Positions 27,483 through 37,700 of a stretch of DNA of 64,000 nt are shown piece after piece. The position numbers and the translations under genes were made by a program. Position 1 is the stretch's first letter. The number at the start of each line of letters is the position of its first letter. Source of the stretch: JAJPKK01 sp963844635 (GTDB lineage: Bacteria > Pseudomonadota > Alphaproteobacteria > Rhizobiales > Xanthobacteraceae); assembly GCA_963844635.1 (NCBI GenBank), contig CAWJPD010000008.1:372001-436000 (forward strand). The letters run 5' to 3'. Under the pieces are notes generated by a model that was given only the letters and a program-made list of their open reading frames with translations, did no database searches and was not told the origin of the DNA.

Positions 27483-27579
27483 ACCACCCGCGAAAGCGGG
27501 TGGTCCAGTAACCACCGGATTTTCAGTGAGTGCACAATCGCATGGCCGGGGGTTTCTGGACGCCCCGCTTTCGCGGGGC
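27483..27579. repeat. Pair of short palindromes between rplU and rpmA
   Basis: Two GC hairpins with similar cores: ACCACCCGC-GAAA-GCGGGTGGT at 27483-27504 and GCCCCGC-TTTC-GCGGGGC at 27562-27579. They resemble the outer arms of short mobile intergenic palindromes known in Bradyrhizobium-type genomes. A role in rplU 3' end formation is possible. Confidence 0.55.
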
Positions 27580-27616
27580 ATGACAATGGTGATTTACTTA
27601 TTCGCGAACGGTGCCT

Positions 27617-27760
27617 AGCGCATGATCCCGTAAAGTTGCAGACTTTTCGGACCAGATCATGCGCAAAATCAACACGCATCCGTCGTCGAGCGCAGTCCGC
27701 GACGGGTGCCCAGAACATAATCGAGCGGGAGGCGTTTCAACCTGAACGCATCCCGCTCTA
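27617..27760 (+). repeat. Composite three-hairpin repeat, copy 4
   Basis: A full copy with modules I, II and III. It ends 24 bases before the rpmA start codon, so it would form part of the rplU-rpmA intercistronic mRNA. Confidence 0.88.
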
Positions 27761-27784
27761 AGAGAATACGAGCAGGAGGACATC

Positions 27785-28051
27785 ATGGCGCACAAGAAAG
27801 CAGGCGGATCGTCGCGTAACGGCCGCGACTTCCCCGGCCAGCGCCTCGGCGTGAAACTGTTCGGCGGCCAATCCTGCCTTGCCGGCAACATCATCGTGCG
27901 GCAGCACGGCACGAAATGGCATCCGGGCGCCAACGTCGGCGTCGGCAGGGACTACACCCTTTACGCGCTGGTCGATGGGCGAATCGAATTTCGCACCAAG
28001 TCCAAGGGCCGCACCTATGTTTCGGTGATCCCGGCGCAGGCCGCCGAGTAG
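27785..28051 (+). CDS. rpmA: 50S ribosomal protein L27
   Basis: An 88-residue protein starting MAHKKAGGSSRNGRD, with GQRLGVKLFGGQ and IIVRQHGTKWHPGANVG. L27 reaches the peptidyl-transferase centre of the large subunit. The ribosome site is AGGAGG, about eight bases upstream. The order rplU-rpmA-obgE is conserved in many bacteria. A strong terminator follows 54 bases after the stop codon, so rpmA and obgE are at least partly separate units. Confidence 0.97.
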   Translation: MAHKKAGGSSRNGRDFPGQRLGVKLFGGQSCLAGNIIVRQHGTKWHPGANVGVGRDYTLYALVDGRIEFRTKSKGRTYVSVIPAQAAE

Positions 28052-28104
28052 CCATTTGGCGAAAGCTGCCGGCCCGCGGTCATAGCACGCGTGCTGAGAT
28101 ATTG

Positions 28105-28146
28105 ATGCAGGGGAGATGGCGGGCGCCGCTCCCCTGCATATATTTT
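28105..28146 (+). terminator. Intrinsic terminator after rpmA
   Basis: A perfect 11-pair stem ATGCAGGGGAG / CTCCCCTGCAT is followed by ATATTTTT. It ends only about 27 bases before the obgE start codon. Confidence 0.85.
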
Positions 28147-28172
28147 TACAGCCGTGACGCGGCGGTAGAACG

Positions 28173-29207
28173 ATGAAGTTTCTTGACCAAGCTAAAATCT
28201 ACATCCGCTCCGGCAATGGCGGCGCGGGCTGCGTCTCATTTCGCCGTGAAAAGTTCATCGAGTTCGGCGGCCCGGATGGCGGCGACGGTGGACGTGGCGG
28301 CGACGTGGCGGTTGAGTGCGTGGACGGCCTCAACACGCTGATCGATTATCGTTACCAACAGCACTTCAAGGCGAGAACCGGCGGCCACGGAATGGGCAAG
28401 AACCGCTCGGGTGCCGCCGGGACCGGTATCGTGCTCAAAGTTCCGAAAGGAACGCAAATTTTCGATTCCGACCACGAGACCCTGCTCGCTGACCTGACCG
28501 AGATTGGCGAGCACGCTGTGCTCGCGAGAGGCGGCAATGGCGGCTTCGGCAACGCCCATTTCAAGTCCTCGACCAACCGAGGCCCCCGCCACGCCAATCC
28601 CGGGCTGCCCGGCGAGGAGCGCTGGATCTGGCTGCGATTGAAACTGATCGCCGATGCCGGCCTTGTCGGACTACCCAATGCGGGGAAATCGACCTTCCTC
28701 GCCGCGGTGAGCGCGGCGCGCCCAAAAATTGCCGACTACCCATTCACGACGCTGCATCCGCAACTCGGCGTCTTTGCCGTCGACGGCCGCGAATTCGTCC
28801 TCGCCGATATTCCCGGCCTGATCGCCGGTGCGCATGACGGCGCCGGGCTCGGTGATCGGTTTCTCGGTCATATCGAACGTTGCCGGGTGTTGCTGCACAT
28901 CGTGGACGGCACCACCGAGCATGCCGGCAAGGCCTATCGAACGGTGCGCGAGGAGCTTTGCGCCTACGGTCACGGCCTTGCCGAAAAGTCCGAAATCGTT
29001 GCGCTCAACAAGGCCGATGCGTTGGCCTCCGCCGAGTTGAAGCAGCAGGTTGCGCGTCTCAGGCGCGCAGCAAAATCATCTCCCCTCGTGATTTCGGCGG
29101 CGACCGGCGAAGGCATGACAAAGGCGCTGCGCGCCCTCGCCGGGATCATCGATGCAAACTTGCCGGCTCCGTCCTTGCCCAAGGAGGCTGCTGGCTGGCG
29201 CCCATGA
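28173..29207 (+). CDS. obgE: GTPase ObgE (CgtA)
   Basis: A 344-residue protein with the glycine-rich Obg fold (residues 1 to about 158: MKFLDQAKIYIRSGNGGAGCVSFRREKF, then GGPDGGDGGRGGDV), then a GTPase domain with G1 GLPNAGKST, switch II DIPGLI, G4 NKAD and G5 SAA. Obg proteins act in late 50S subunit assembly and stress responses. No C-terminal OCT domain is evident. It follows rpmA, with a terminator between them and no separate promoter identified. Two tandem copies of the composite repeat lie downstream. Confidence 0.96.
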   Translation: MKFLDQAKIYIRSGNGGAGCVSFRREKFIEFGGPDGGDGGRGGDVAVECVDGLNTLIDYRYQQHFKARTGGHGMGKNRSGAAGTGIVLKVPKGTQIFDSDHETLLADLTEIGEHAVLARGGNGGFGNAHFKSSTNRGPRHANPGLPGEERWIWLRLKLIADAGLVGLPNAGKSTFLAAVSAARPKIADYPFTTLHPQLGVFAVDGREFVLADIPGLIAGAHDGAGLGDRFLGHIERCRVLLHIVDGTTEHAGKAYRTVREELCAYGHGLAEKSEIVALNKADALASAELKQQVARLRRAAKSSPLVISAATGEGMTKALRALAGIIDANLPAPSLPKEAAGWRP

Positions 29208-29255
29208 GTTCAGCCGTCGCAACGTTACTTTCAGCGCACTCGCCAGTTGTGCATT

Positions 29256-29394
29256 GGAGCGAGATGGCGTTCGGTTGAACTCACCGCCCGCCCGTTCTCT
29301 TTGTGCATCCGTCGCGGACTGCGCTCGACGACGGATGCGTTGATGATTTGCGCATGATCTTGTCCGGAAAGTCTGCAACTTTACGGGATCATGA
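29256..29394 (-). repeat. Composite three-hairpin repeat, copy 5 (first of a tandem pair)
   Basis: An inverted full copy: module III first on the plus strand, then II, then I. It is followed after two bases by copy 6. The module III arms are partly degraded here. Confidence 0.85.
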
Positions 29395-29396
29395 CC

Positions 29397-29540
29397 TGGA
29401 GCGGGATGTGTTCAGGTTGAAGCGCCTCCCGCTCGATTTCGTTTTGCGCACCCGTCGCGGACTGCGCTCGACGACGGATGCGTGTTGGTTTTGCGCATGA
29501 TCTTGTCCGAAAAGTCTGCAACTTTACGGGATCATGCGCT
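29397..29540 (-). repeat. Composite three-hairpin repeat, copy 6 (second of a tandem pair)
   Basis: A second inverted full copy directly abutting copy 5, the only tandem arrangement in the window. The remaining bases to 29688 are AT-richer and probably carry the promoter of the sulfotransferase gene. Confidence 0.87.
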
Positions 29541-29688
29541 AATCCAGGCAACAATCTTCTACTCGCGATTGTTATTCTGACCATCCGATCAAAACTGTGA
29601 GTTTGCGCAAACATTACCTAGAGTTAATGGGCAGGTAATCTCACTGACAGAGGGATTTGATTAGTTTTTTCCCGGGGCGTCGCGACGG

Positions 29689-30544
29689 ATGGGTGATGGG
29701 ATGGGCGTTTTGCGCCCGCTAGAGGTCGGGGCCAAACAACTGCTGACAGATGCCTGCTGGATGGGAAGTCGATTTATTGCGAATTGGTCAAATCCCGTCG
29801 CAGTAAGGTTCTATGATGCGGCGTCGGCGAGCGGATTTGAATTCGACGAGTTGCTGCGTGTCATTCCAAAGCTGCGCATCATCTATGTGGCGGTTCCCAA
29901 GGCAGCGTCGACGCGCATCAAGCAGACGCTTGCGGCCGCGATCGGCCGTCGTTCGACATCGTTGTGGCAGCATCGCAGGCGACGATTTCGCGGGCCGCCG
30001 GGCCCGAAAAGCATGACGATGACCTCCTTTCATCGGCTGGCGACCAACCCCGCCACGCTGCGATTTTCGTTCGTGCGCAACCCCTATGCGCGGGTCGTCT
30101 CGTGCTGGGCCGACAAGTTTCGGGGCAAGCCGCTCGCCAGCGGCGACGAATTTATCGAGGGTTATCTTGCTCTCCGCCGCGAGATCGATGCCAGCTTGCC
30201 GACCGGCCCCGATCGCACCTTGTCATTTGCCGACTTTGTCACGTATGCGACCGCGCTCGCGAGCAGGCGGGTTGATGGCCATCTTCAACTCCAGGACGAT
30301 ATCCTCAATATGCCCGGCATCGATTTCAATCTGATCGGCAGGGTCGAGACATTCGGCCGAGATTTCCGCGCCGTTCTGGATCACATCGGGGCCGATGACG
30401 CCTTGCGCGACGAGGCTGTCGCGCCCATCAATCTGTCGCGACACGGGCCGTGGCAGGACTACTACGACACCGAGCTCGAGCGATCGCGTATATTGCGCCT
30501 ACGAGCGCGACTTCGACCGCTTCGGCTATCCGCGCCATATGTGA
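29689..30544 (+). pseudogene. Sulfotransferase family 2 protein, frame-broken near the C-terminus
   Basis: About 284 residues when restored. The PAPS-binding region reads RIIYVAVPKAASTRIKQTL, and SFVRNPYARVVSCW matches the 3'-phosphate-binding part of the family. It resembles eukaryotic-like carbohydrate sulfotransferases found in some rhizobia, which transfer sulfate from PAPS to glycans. One extra base at about 30484-30487 diverts the frame. The correct end, CAYERDFDRFGYPRHM with a stop at 30542-30544, is in the next frame. ATG at 29689 or 29701 could be the start. Confidence 0.75.
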
Positions 30545-30649
30545 TTGCCCGGATAGACCGTCCGCGAGGTTCGACGACCCGGAAGAACTGTTTGATTTGC
30601 AGCCCAGGAGATTACGCGGTTCCGAGGATCCGCCGCTGCGGAACCTCGT

Positions 30650-31858
30650 TCATTCCGTAATCGGAACTTGACAGCGGCTGCTCGTGCGAACGACCGGCGA
30701 CAGGATGATCATGAGCAATGCGCCAATGCCGATCGGGGCGAATGCCGCGGCGGGCGCCCCCGTGATGTCCCAGGCAAAACCGCTCAGCACCGGAACGAGG
30801 ACGGCGCAGGAATAGCTGATGGTAAACATCCCCGCAGCCATGCGCGGTACATCCTCCTGTCTGCTGATCAGTGGGGGCAAGGCGAGGAGGAGGATGAGCA
30901 CCGAAGCAGTTGCGAAGCCGATCAGCCCCGACGAGAGCACGATGATCGTCCCGTTGCCGAAAATGATTCCCGTCACGGCCGCAAAGGTGATCGCTCCGAA
31001 CGCGGCATAAACAGCCGGCCGGCGCTCCAGCCGTCCCGCAAGCGCGAGCAGGAGTAGCGAGCCAGGCAATTGGCCGGTATTCAATGCAATGAGCGCATTC
31101 GCGACGAGGTCGCCGCGCCCACTCTGAGTCAAGTAATCGGGCAGGAAATGGTTGGTGGTGAAGTAGGCGGCGTTGACTCCGCCGAGCATGAACCCCAGTC
31201 GCCACAACGTTCCGCTATTCCATTGCGGCCACCACCGCGGCCGCGTGTCGCCGCCGGGGCGTGGCGCCCGCGGCGCGGCGAAGAGGATGATCGCCGCGAT
31301 GACGAGGCAAGGAACCGCCCACACCGCGAGCGCGAGCCGCCAGCTGCCTCCCACCGCCGGGAGCACCAGAGGCTGCATCAGGGAGACCGGAAGGATTTCG
31401 CCGATGAGCAGGCCGTTGGCATAAATCGCCGTACCGAGACCGATACGGGTGGGCAGCCAGGCGCGGACCAATGGCGGCATCGCCGGCTGCATGACGGCTA
31501 CTCCGAAGCCGGTGACGAAGGTCGCCGCATAGAGCGCCGCCACACCGGGCACGATCGCACGCAACGCCGAACCGGCGGCGGTGACAACGAGGCCGAAAAG
31601 AACGGCCGCCAACGCGCCGAAACGGGCGGTCAGCAGCGAGCCCGGAACCGCCGCGAGAGCGAACAAGAACACCGGCAATCCGGCTAGCAGGCCAACCTGG
31701 GTTTCGGACATCCGCAGATCGTCGTGGATCAACGGGATGAGCGGGGGTACGGCAAGAATCGTAAGCCTCAGGCCATTGCCGGCAAGCCACAACAAAACGA
31801 CGCAAGTCGCCAAACGCGCCGTTGGCTTGTTGCCGGCCTCGAGGGACGGAGCGTGCAT
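30650..31858 (-). CDS. MFS transporter, CynX/NimT-like
   Basis: A 402-residue membrane protein with about twelve hydrophobic segments. WLAGNGLRLTILAVPPLIPLIHDDLRMSETQVGLLAGLPVFLFALAAVPG is characteristic of the cyanate/nitroimidazole (CynX/NimT) group. The substrate is not known. ATG at 31858 has GAGGACGG upstream. The last residues lie close to the converging sulfotransferase gene. Confidence 0.85.
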   Translation of the reverse strand: MHAPSLEAGNKPTARLATCVVLLWLAGNGLRLTILAVPPLIPLIHDDLRMSETQVGLLAGLPVFLFALAAVPGSLLTARFGALAAVLFGLVVTAAGSALRAIVPGVAALYAATFVTGFGVAVMQPAMPPLVRAWLPTRIGLGTAIYANGLLIGEILPVSLMQPLVLPAVGGSWRLALAVWAVPCLVIAAIILFAAPRAPRPGGDTRPRWWPQWNSGTLWRLGFMLGGVNAAYFTTNHFLPDYLTQSGRGDLVANALIALNTGQLPGSLLLLALAGRLERRPAVYAAFGAITFAAVTGIIFGNGTIIVLSSGLIGFATASVLILLLALPPLISRQEDVPRMAAGMFTISYSCAVLVPVLSGFAWDITGAPAAAFAPIGIGALLMIILSPVVRTSSRCQVPITE

Positions 31859-31953
31859 CAATCCGTCCTCGCCGTCTTCAAGGCGAAGGACGGCTCCGGC
31901 GATCCGCCCGGTCCGGGCCGCCTTTCGGGGTCGCTGAACATCCTACTTGCCCC

Positions 31954-32184
31954 ATGCCCGCGTCATACTTGAAGACCAAGAGCTTCCACTGGCACCTGTC
32001 CGAGCCGCATTTTCGCGACTACCATCTTCTCCTGGACAAACAATGTGACCGGGTGTTCGCCGCCCCCCATGCCTGGGGCGTGCCGTTCGCAGGATCGGCG
32101 GCACCGCGTTACGCTCGATCGGCACATCGGCGGAAATTCCGGGAACGCACCGCCGCGGACTATGGAGACAAAGATGGGCACTGA
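31954..32184 (+). pseudogene. dps: Remnant of a Dps-type ferritin
   Basis: YLKTKSFHWHLSEPHFRDYHLLLDKQ matches the ferroxidase-bearing helix region of Dps (DNA-protecting iron-storage protein). The next conserved segment, RIGGTALRSIG, is present but in another frame. Both the N-terminal helix and the whole C-terminal half are missing, so this is a real truncated remnant rather than one sequencing error. It overlaps the DUF302 gene start. Confidence 0.7.
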
Positions 32185-32579
32185 TGGGTTGACCACGGTT
32201 CAAAGTGAGTTCGGAGCGAAGGAAACGATGGACAGGCTCCAAGCCGAGGTCAAGGCCAAGGGCTTGACCGTGTTCGCGCGAGTTCGATCACGCAGCGGGC
32301 GCCGTCGAAGTCGGAATGCAGCTTCGCCCTACCGAACTCCTGATTTTCGGTAATGCTCGTGGCGGGACGCCGCTGATGCAAGCCAATCAATTGGTCGGTA
32401 TCGACCTGCCCCTGAAGGCTTTGGTGTACCAGGACGCCGATAACAGAGTGTGGGTCTCCTACAACAATCCTGATTGGATCGCGAGGCGCCATGGGCTTGG
32501 CCCCGATGTCACCCCGGCAGTGCAGGCGTTGACCAAAGCGCTGGACGGCCTGGCGAAAGCCGCAGCGAAATCGAATTGA
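32174..32579 (+). pseudogene. DUF302 family protein, one frameshift
   Basis: About 134 residues when restored. The N-terminal frame reads TVQSEFGAKETMDRLQAEVKAKGLTVFAR. The rest is in the next frame: FDHAAGAVEVGMQLRPTELLIFGN, then GTPLMQ, GIDLPLKALVYQD and VWVSYNNPDWIARRHGL, all DUF302 hallmarks. One extra base at about 32281-32282 explains the break. The ATG at 32174 has GGAGA upstream. The biochemical role of DUF302 is unknown. Confidence 0.8.
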
Positions 32580-32660
32580 GCCGATTGCCGCGGCTCTATC
32601 GGTCCAAAAAGGGAACATTCTCGGGGTGGATCATTTCGCTTGGATCGCGCTGCCGACCGT

Positions 32661-32708
32661 AGTGTATGCAGAGCGCAGTGTATGCAGAGCGCAGTGCATG
32701 CAGAGCGT
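32661..32708 (+). repeat. Three tandem 16-base repeats
   Basis: The unit AGTGTATGCAGAGCGC occurs twice exactly and a third time with two changes. It lies between the DUF302 gene and the membrane glycosyltransferase-like gene. Confidence 0.85.
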
Positions 32709-32774
32709 ATCGTGCTCCCGCCATTACGTTCGATCCGAAACCTCTGTCCGCGCGGGTTCCAAACGCCATCCGCC

Positions 32775-34436
32775 ATGACCCAGCAACAAACCGTAATCGC
32801 GCCGCCGGCCGACCGACCATCGTTTGGCACCGCAAGGATTCTCGCCTTGCTGGTGCGATGCCGCTGGCTGCTGGTGTGCGCCGGCGTGGGCTTGTTGTCG
32901 GTTGCGCTTGGTCCCGACAATTACTGGGACCTGCGCTACTATCATCTCTACGCGCCCTGGGCCTATCTGCACGGACGCTACCTTTATGACATCGGCCCAG
33001 CGCAGGAGCAGGGGTTTCTCAATCCCACGGCGGATTTCCTGTTCTACGGCCTCATTTCGTCGCCGCTGAACAGCGCGCCGCGCCTCATTGCCTTCATCAT
33101 GGGCGCGGTGCATGGGCTCGAATGCCGCGTTCCTGCTGGCGATCTCGTGGCAGGTGCTGCGCCCGCCGGGGACGGCGCAGCGCCTTACGCTTCGCGCTGC
33201 GGCTTTCGCGATGGGCGTCTCGGGCGCGGGCTTCGTGGGACTTGTCGGTACCGCGACCAATGACTTGACCAGCTCGCTGTTCGTCATGGGCGCATTGTGG
33301 GACTCCTCAGAGTCGCCGAGCCCGTCAGGCAGAAACCATGGCCGGGTTTCGCCGGCGCCGGCGTTGCCGCTGGCCTTGGGATCGGGCTGAAATATACGTC
33401 ATCGCCCTTTCTGCCTGCGCTGTGCCTTGTGGCGCTGCTGGCCGCGATCCGGCGCCGCTCGATCGCCGGCCTAATTGGTTTCGCGATCGCAGGAACGTTG
33501 GGTTTCCTGTCGGTGACCGCCCATCACATGATCACGCTGTGGCTCGACTACGGCAACCCGACCTTTCCCTACCTGAACCAGATTTTCCATTCGCCGTATT
33601 TCGAACCGACCGCGATCAGGGACGATCGTTTCATTCCGCACAATATTTGGCAATGGATCGCCTATCCGTTCTATTGGACGAAGGTCGACACCTACATCGT
33701 TGCCGAGCCGCCGTTCCGCGACTGGCGCGGCGCGATTGCCGAACTCGCGATGATCGCCGGCGTGATCGGCCTCGCCGCCCGGTTTTTCCGACACGGCTGC
33801 CGCCGCGACGGCCTATGGGCGCAGACGCCGGGCCTCGACCTCGTCTATTTGTTCGTCATCGTCTCGTATTTCTCATGGGCGGCGAGCTTCGGCTATTACC
33901 GATACTCGGTCCCGCTCGAGATGCTGACCGGCGTCGTCACCATGGGCGCGCTGATCTGGCTTTTCGACAGAGGCGCCGTACGCATCGTTGCGGCGATCGC
34001 GCTGCTTGCTCTCGCGGCGTCAACGACGGCGTACCTGAACTGGGGCCGCGGAAAGTTCGGCGACGAATACGTCGCCGTGCACGTTCCGCCATTGCCAGAC
34101 GATGCCATTGTCCTGGTGGCCACCTGGGACCCGGTGGCGTTCTTCATCCCCTACGCCAATCCGCACGTGCAATATATCGGCATCGAGAACAACTATCTCG
34201 AAATCTCGCAAAACAATATCCTTGCCGACGACGTAAAGCGGCTCATGCGCGCGCCGGGTCGCCCGAAATTCGTCGTCAGCGTCGATGCTTTCAACCCGCA
34301 GAAGCTGAATGCCCTGCTGGGGCAGTTCGGCCAGAAGCTCGCCGACAAGCCGTGCCTGCCGATCGAGACGAACCTGACCGGCCACGATATCAGCCTGTGT
34401 CCGGTGGCCGATCCGGACAGGGCGGCGGCCGAGTGA
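32775..34436 (+). pseudogene. Multi-pass membrane glycosyltransferase-like protein, two frameshifts
   Basis: About 553 residues when restored, with roughly ten hydrophobic segments. GPDNYWDLRYYHLYAPWAYLHGR, a loop after the first helix, and the general plan resemble GT-C lipid-linked-sugar glycosyltransferases, but no specific family is certain. Two breaks are seen. An extra G at about 33120 separates GAVHGL from NAAFLLAISW. Near 33299-33301 one G seems to be missing, separating GALW from LLRVAEPV. The main open part runs to 34436. An ATG at 32775 is the likely start. Confidence 0.7.
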
Positions 34437-34706
34437 CGAGGTTGCCTTCGCGCGGTTCGACGAGCTTCTCCATTTCGGCGGCGCGGTTCCGATGGCGAAC
34501 GAAAGCCGCAGCATCCTGTCCCAGCTGCCCGAAAATTGCCCGACGTTGCGCCGCGACATCCGGATCGCAGGATGCCGAAGACCGCCTGATAATGATCCCG
34601 GATCGCGCCGCATTGTGCCGCGGCGCAGACGTACCGCGGACGGCGCTTATCCGGGCTGCGGCGCTGTCACGACGGAAAGACCGGGAGCGGGCGCTTTCAC
34701 CTCCGC

Positions 34707-37700
34707 TCAGATCGCACGCACCTCGATGACGCCCGGGACTGCCTTGATGGCGCCTGCCACCTGCGGGCTCACCTTGTAGCGCCCGGGCAGGCGCACTTCG
34801 ACTTCGCCACCTCTTTCGAGCAGCACGACGAGGCTGACCTCTCCTTCGCCCTGGGGGTCGCGCTGCGCCTCCACTTTGACCGCCGGTCGGCCGCCGCCGT
34901 TCGACTTTGCGCGTGCCTTTCCAATTTCCATAACCGGATGAGCGATTGCGTCGGCTGTACCGGCCGCGCCGTGACCGCTGGAGTTCAGCCGTTTGGCGAC
35001 GGCTTCGAGAGGCTGTTCGTCCCTCAGGAAGATGCGCAACCCCTTCTGAACCTTCGCCGCGGCGTGATCGAGCGCCTCGACCGTGTGGATGCGCGCGCGT
35101 ACCTCGTCGCCTTGCGCCTCCGCGGCAACCCCGAGCAGCACCGGACTGCCGGGTTCGAGCAGATCGCGGTATTGGGCGAGGCCTTCCGCAAAAATGATCG
35201 CCTCGTAGTGCCCGGATGGGTCCGAGAGGCCGATAATGCCCATCTTGTTCCCGCTCTTGGTGCGTCGCTCGGCGCGCGAGACGACGGTCGCGGCGACCTT
35301 TCCGGCGGTCACGCCCGTTTTGACGGCACGGGCGAAGGCCGCCCAGGGCTGGACTTGCAGGTCCTTGAGCACGCCCGCGTAATCATCGAGCGGATGCCCG
35401 GAGAGGAAGAAGCCCACGGCGTCGAATTCGCATTGCAGCCGCTCCGCCGCGAGCCAGGCCGGCACCTCGGGCAGGCGGAGCGGTTCGGGTCCGGCGCTAC
35501 CGCCGAACAATTCGCTTTGACCGCTCGCGGCGGCATCGTAAGCGCGCTGCGCGGCGGCGAGGATGAGATCAACGGCGGCGAAGGCTCGCGCCCGATTGGG
35601 CTCCAGCTGATCGAAAGCACCGGCGGCGGAGAGGCTTTCCAGCACCCGCTTGTTGACCACGCGCGGGTTGACCCGTTGCGCGAAATCGGCAAGGTCGCTG
35701 AACGGACGCTGCCCGCGCTCGGCGACGATCGCTTCCACCGCCGCCCGGCCCACCCCTTTCAGCGCCGAGAGCGCATACCGGATCGTCATGCCCGCGACTT
35801 CGAATTCGACGCCTGAACGATTGATCGAGGGCGGCTCGATGACGATTCCGAGCCGCACCGCTTCGGCGCGGAATTCGGACAGCTTGTCCGTATTTCCCAT
35901 ATCGAGGGTCATCGACGCGGCCATGAACTCAGCCGGGAAATGCGCCTTCAAATAGGCCGTCTGATAAGTGACGAGCGCGTAAGCCGCAGCGTGGCTCTTG
36001 TTGAAGCCGTAATCGGCAAACCGTGCCAACAATTCGAAGATCGTCTCGGCCTGCGCGCGCTCGGTGCCGCGCTCGACGGCGCCGGCGACGAAGATCGCGC
36101 GCTGCGCTTCCATTTCCTTCTTGATCTTCTTGCCCATGGCACGGCGCAAGAGATCGGCTTGGCCAAGCGAATACCCGGCCAGCACCTGCGCGATCTGCAG
36201 CACTTGTTCCTGATAGATGATGACGCCGAACGTCTCGCGCAGGATTGGTTCGATCCTGGGGTGAATGTAGTCGGCCGGTTCGGCGCCGTGCTTGCGGGTA
36301 CAATAGGTCGGGATGTTGGCCATCGGCCCCGGACGATAAAGCGCATTAAGCGCGATAATGTCCTCAAACCGGTCAGGCCGCGCGTCGATCAGCGCGCGCC
36401 GCATGCCCTGACTTTCCACCTGGAACACGCCGACCGTTTCGCCGCGCGCGAGCATTTCGTACGTTGGACCGTCGTCGAGCCGCAAACGGGACAGCTCGAC
36501 AGTGATGCCGCGCCCCGCGACCAGCTTCACCGCTGTTTCGAGCACAGTCAGAGTCTTGAGACCGAGAAAATCGAATTTGACGAGGCCCGCCTGCTCCACC
36601 CACTTCATGTTGAACTGGGTCACCGGCATATTGGATTTCGGATCGCGGTAGAGCGGCACCAGCTCCGCGAGCGGCCGGTCGCCGATCACGATTCCAGCCG
36701 CGTGGGTGGAGGCGTGGCGGAAAAGTCCCTCAAGCTTCTGGGCGATCGCAAATGCGCGCGCGACGATCGGCTCGCGGTCACGCTCCGCCTGCAGCCGCGG
36801 CTCCCCCTCGATCGCGCGGGCGAGCGTCACCGGCGCCGCCGGGTTGTTCGGAATGAGCTTGCACAGCCGGTCGACCTGCCCGTAGGGCATTTCCAGTACG
36901 CGGCCGACATCGCGGAGCACCGCTCGGGCTTGCAGGCTGCCGAAAGTGATGATCTGCGCGACCTGGTCCCGGCCATAACGGCCTTGCACGTAACGGATCA
37001 CCTCGTCTCGCCTGTTCTGGCAAAAATCGATGTCAAAGTCCGGCATCGACACGCGTTCGGGGTTCAGAAAACGCTCGAACAACAGCCCGAAACGCAGCGG
37101 GTCCAGATCCGTGATGGTGAGCGCATAGGCGACCAGGGAGCCTGCGCCCGAACCGCGTCCGGGGCCGACCGGAATGTGTTGCGACTTCGACCACTGAATG
37201 AAGTCGGAGACGATCAGGAAATAGCCGGCATAGGCCATCCGCTCGATCACGGAGAGTTCGTAGGCGAGCCGCTCGTGGTAGGCTCCCTCGGTCGTGCCCG
37301 GCGCAATTCCGTGAGCATCGATACGCGCTTGCAGTCCCTCCAGGGCGCGGCGGCGCAGCTGCGCCGCCTCATCGACCGCGGTCCCCTCTCCCGCCGCGGA
37401 AAAGCACGGCAGGATTGGCTTGCGTGGCGACGGCCGGAACGAGCACCGTTCGGCGATCTCGACGGTAGATTCGAGCGCTTCCGGCAGGTCGGCAAACAGC
37501 GCCATCATCTCCGTACGGGTCTTGAAGCGGTGTTCGACCGTGAGATGTCGACGCTGGGTTTCCGAAATCAGGCGACCCTCGGCGATGCAGAGAAGAGCGT
37601 CATGCGCCTCATAGTCGTCCGCTCCCGCAAAAAACGGCTCGTTTGTTGCCACCAGCGGCACGGACTTTTCGTAGGCGAGGTCAATCAACACCTTTTCGAC

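Noticed and set aside
29256..29540. Tandem composite repeats as an insertion sequence
   Set aside because: They contain no transposase and are only palindromic modules; better treated as short non-coding repeats.
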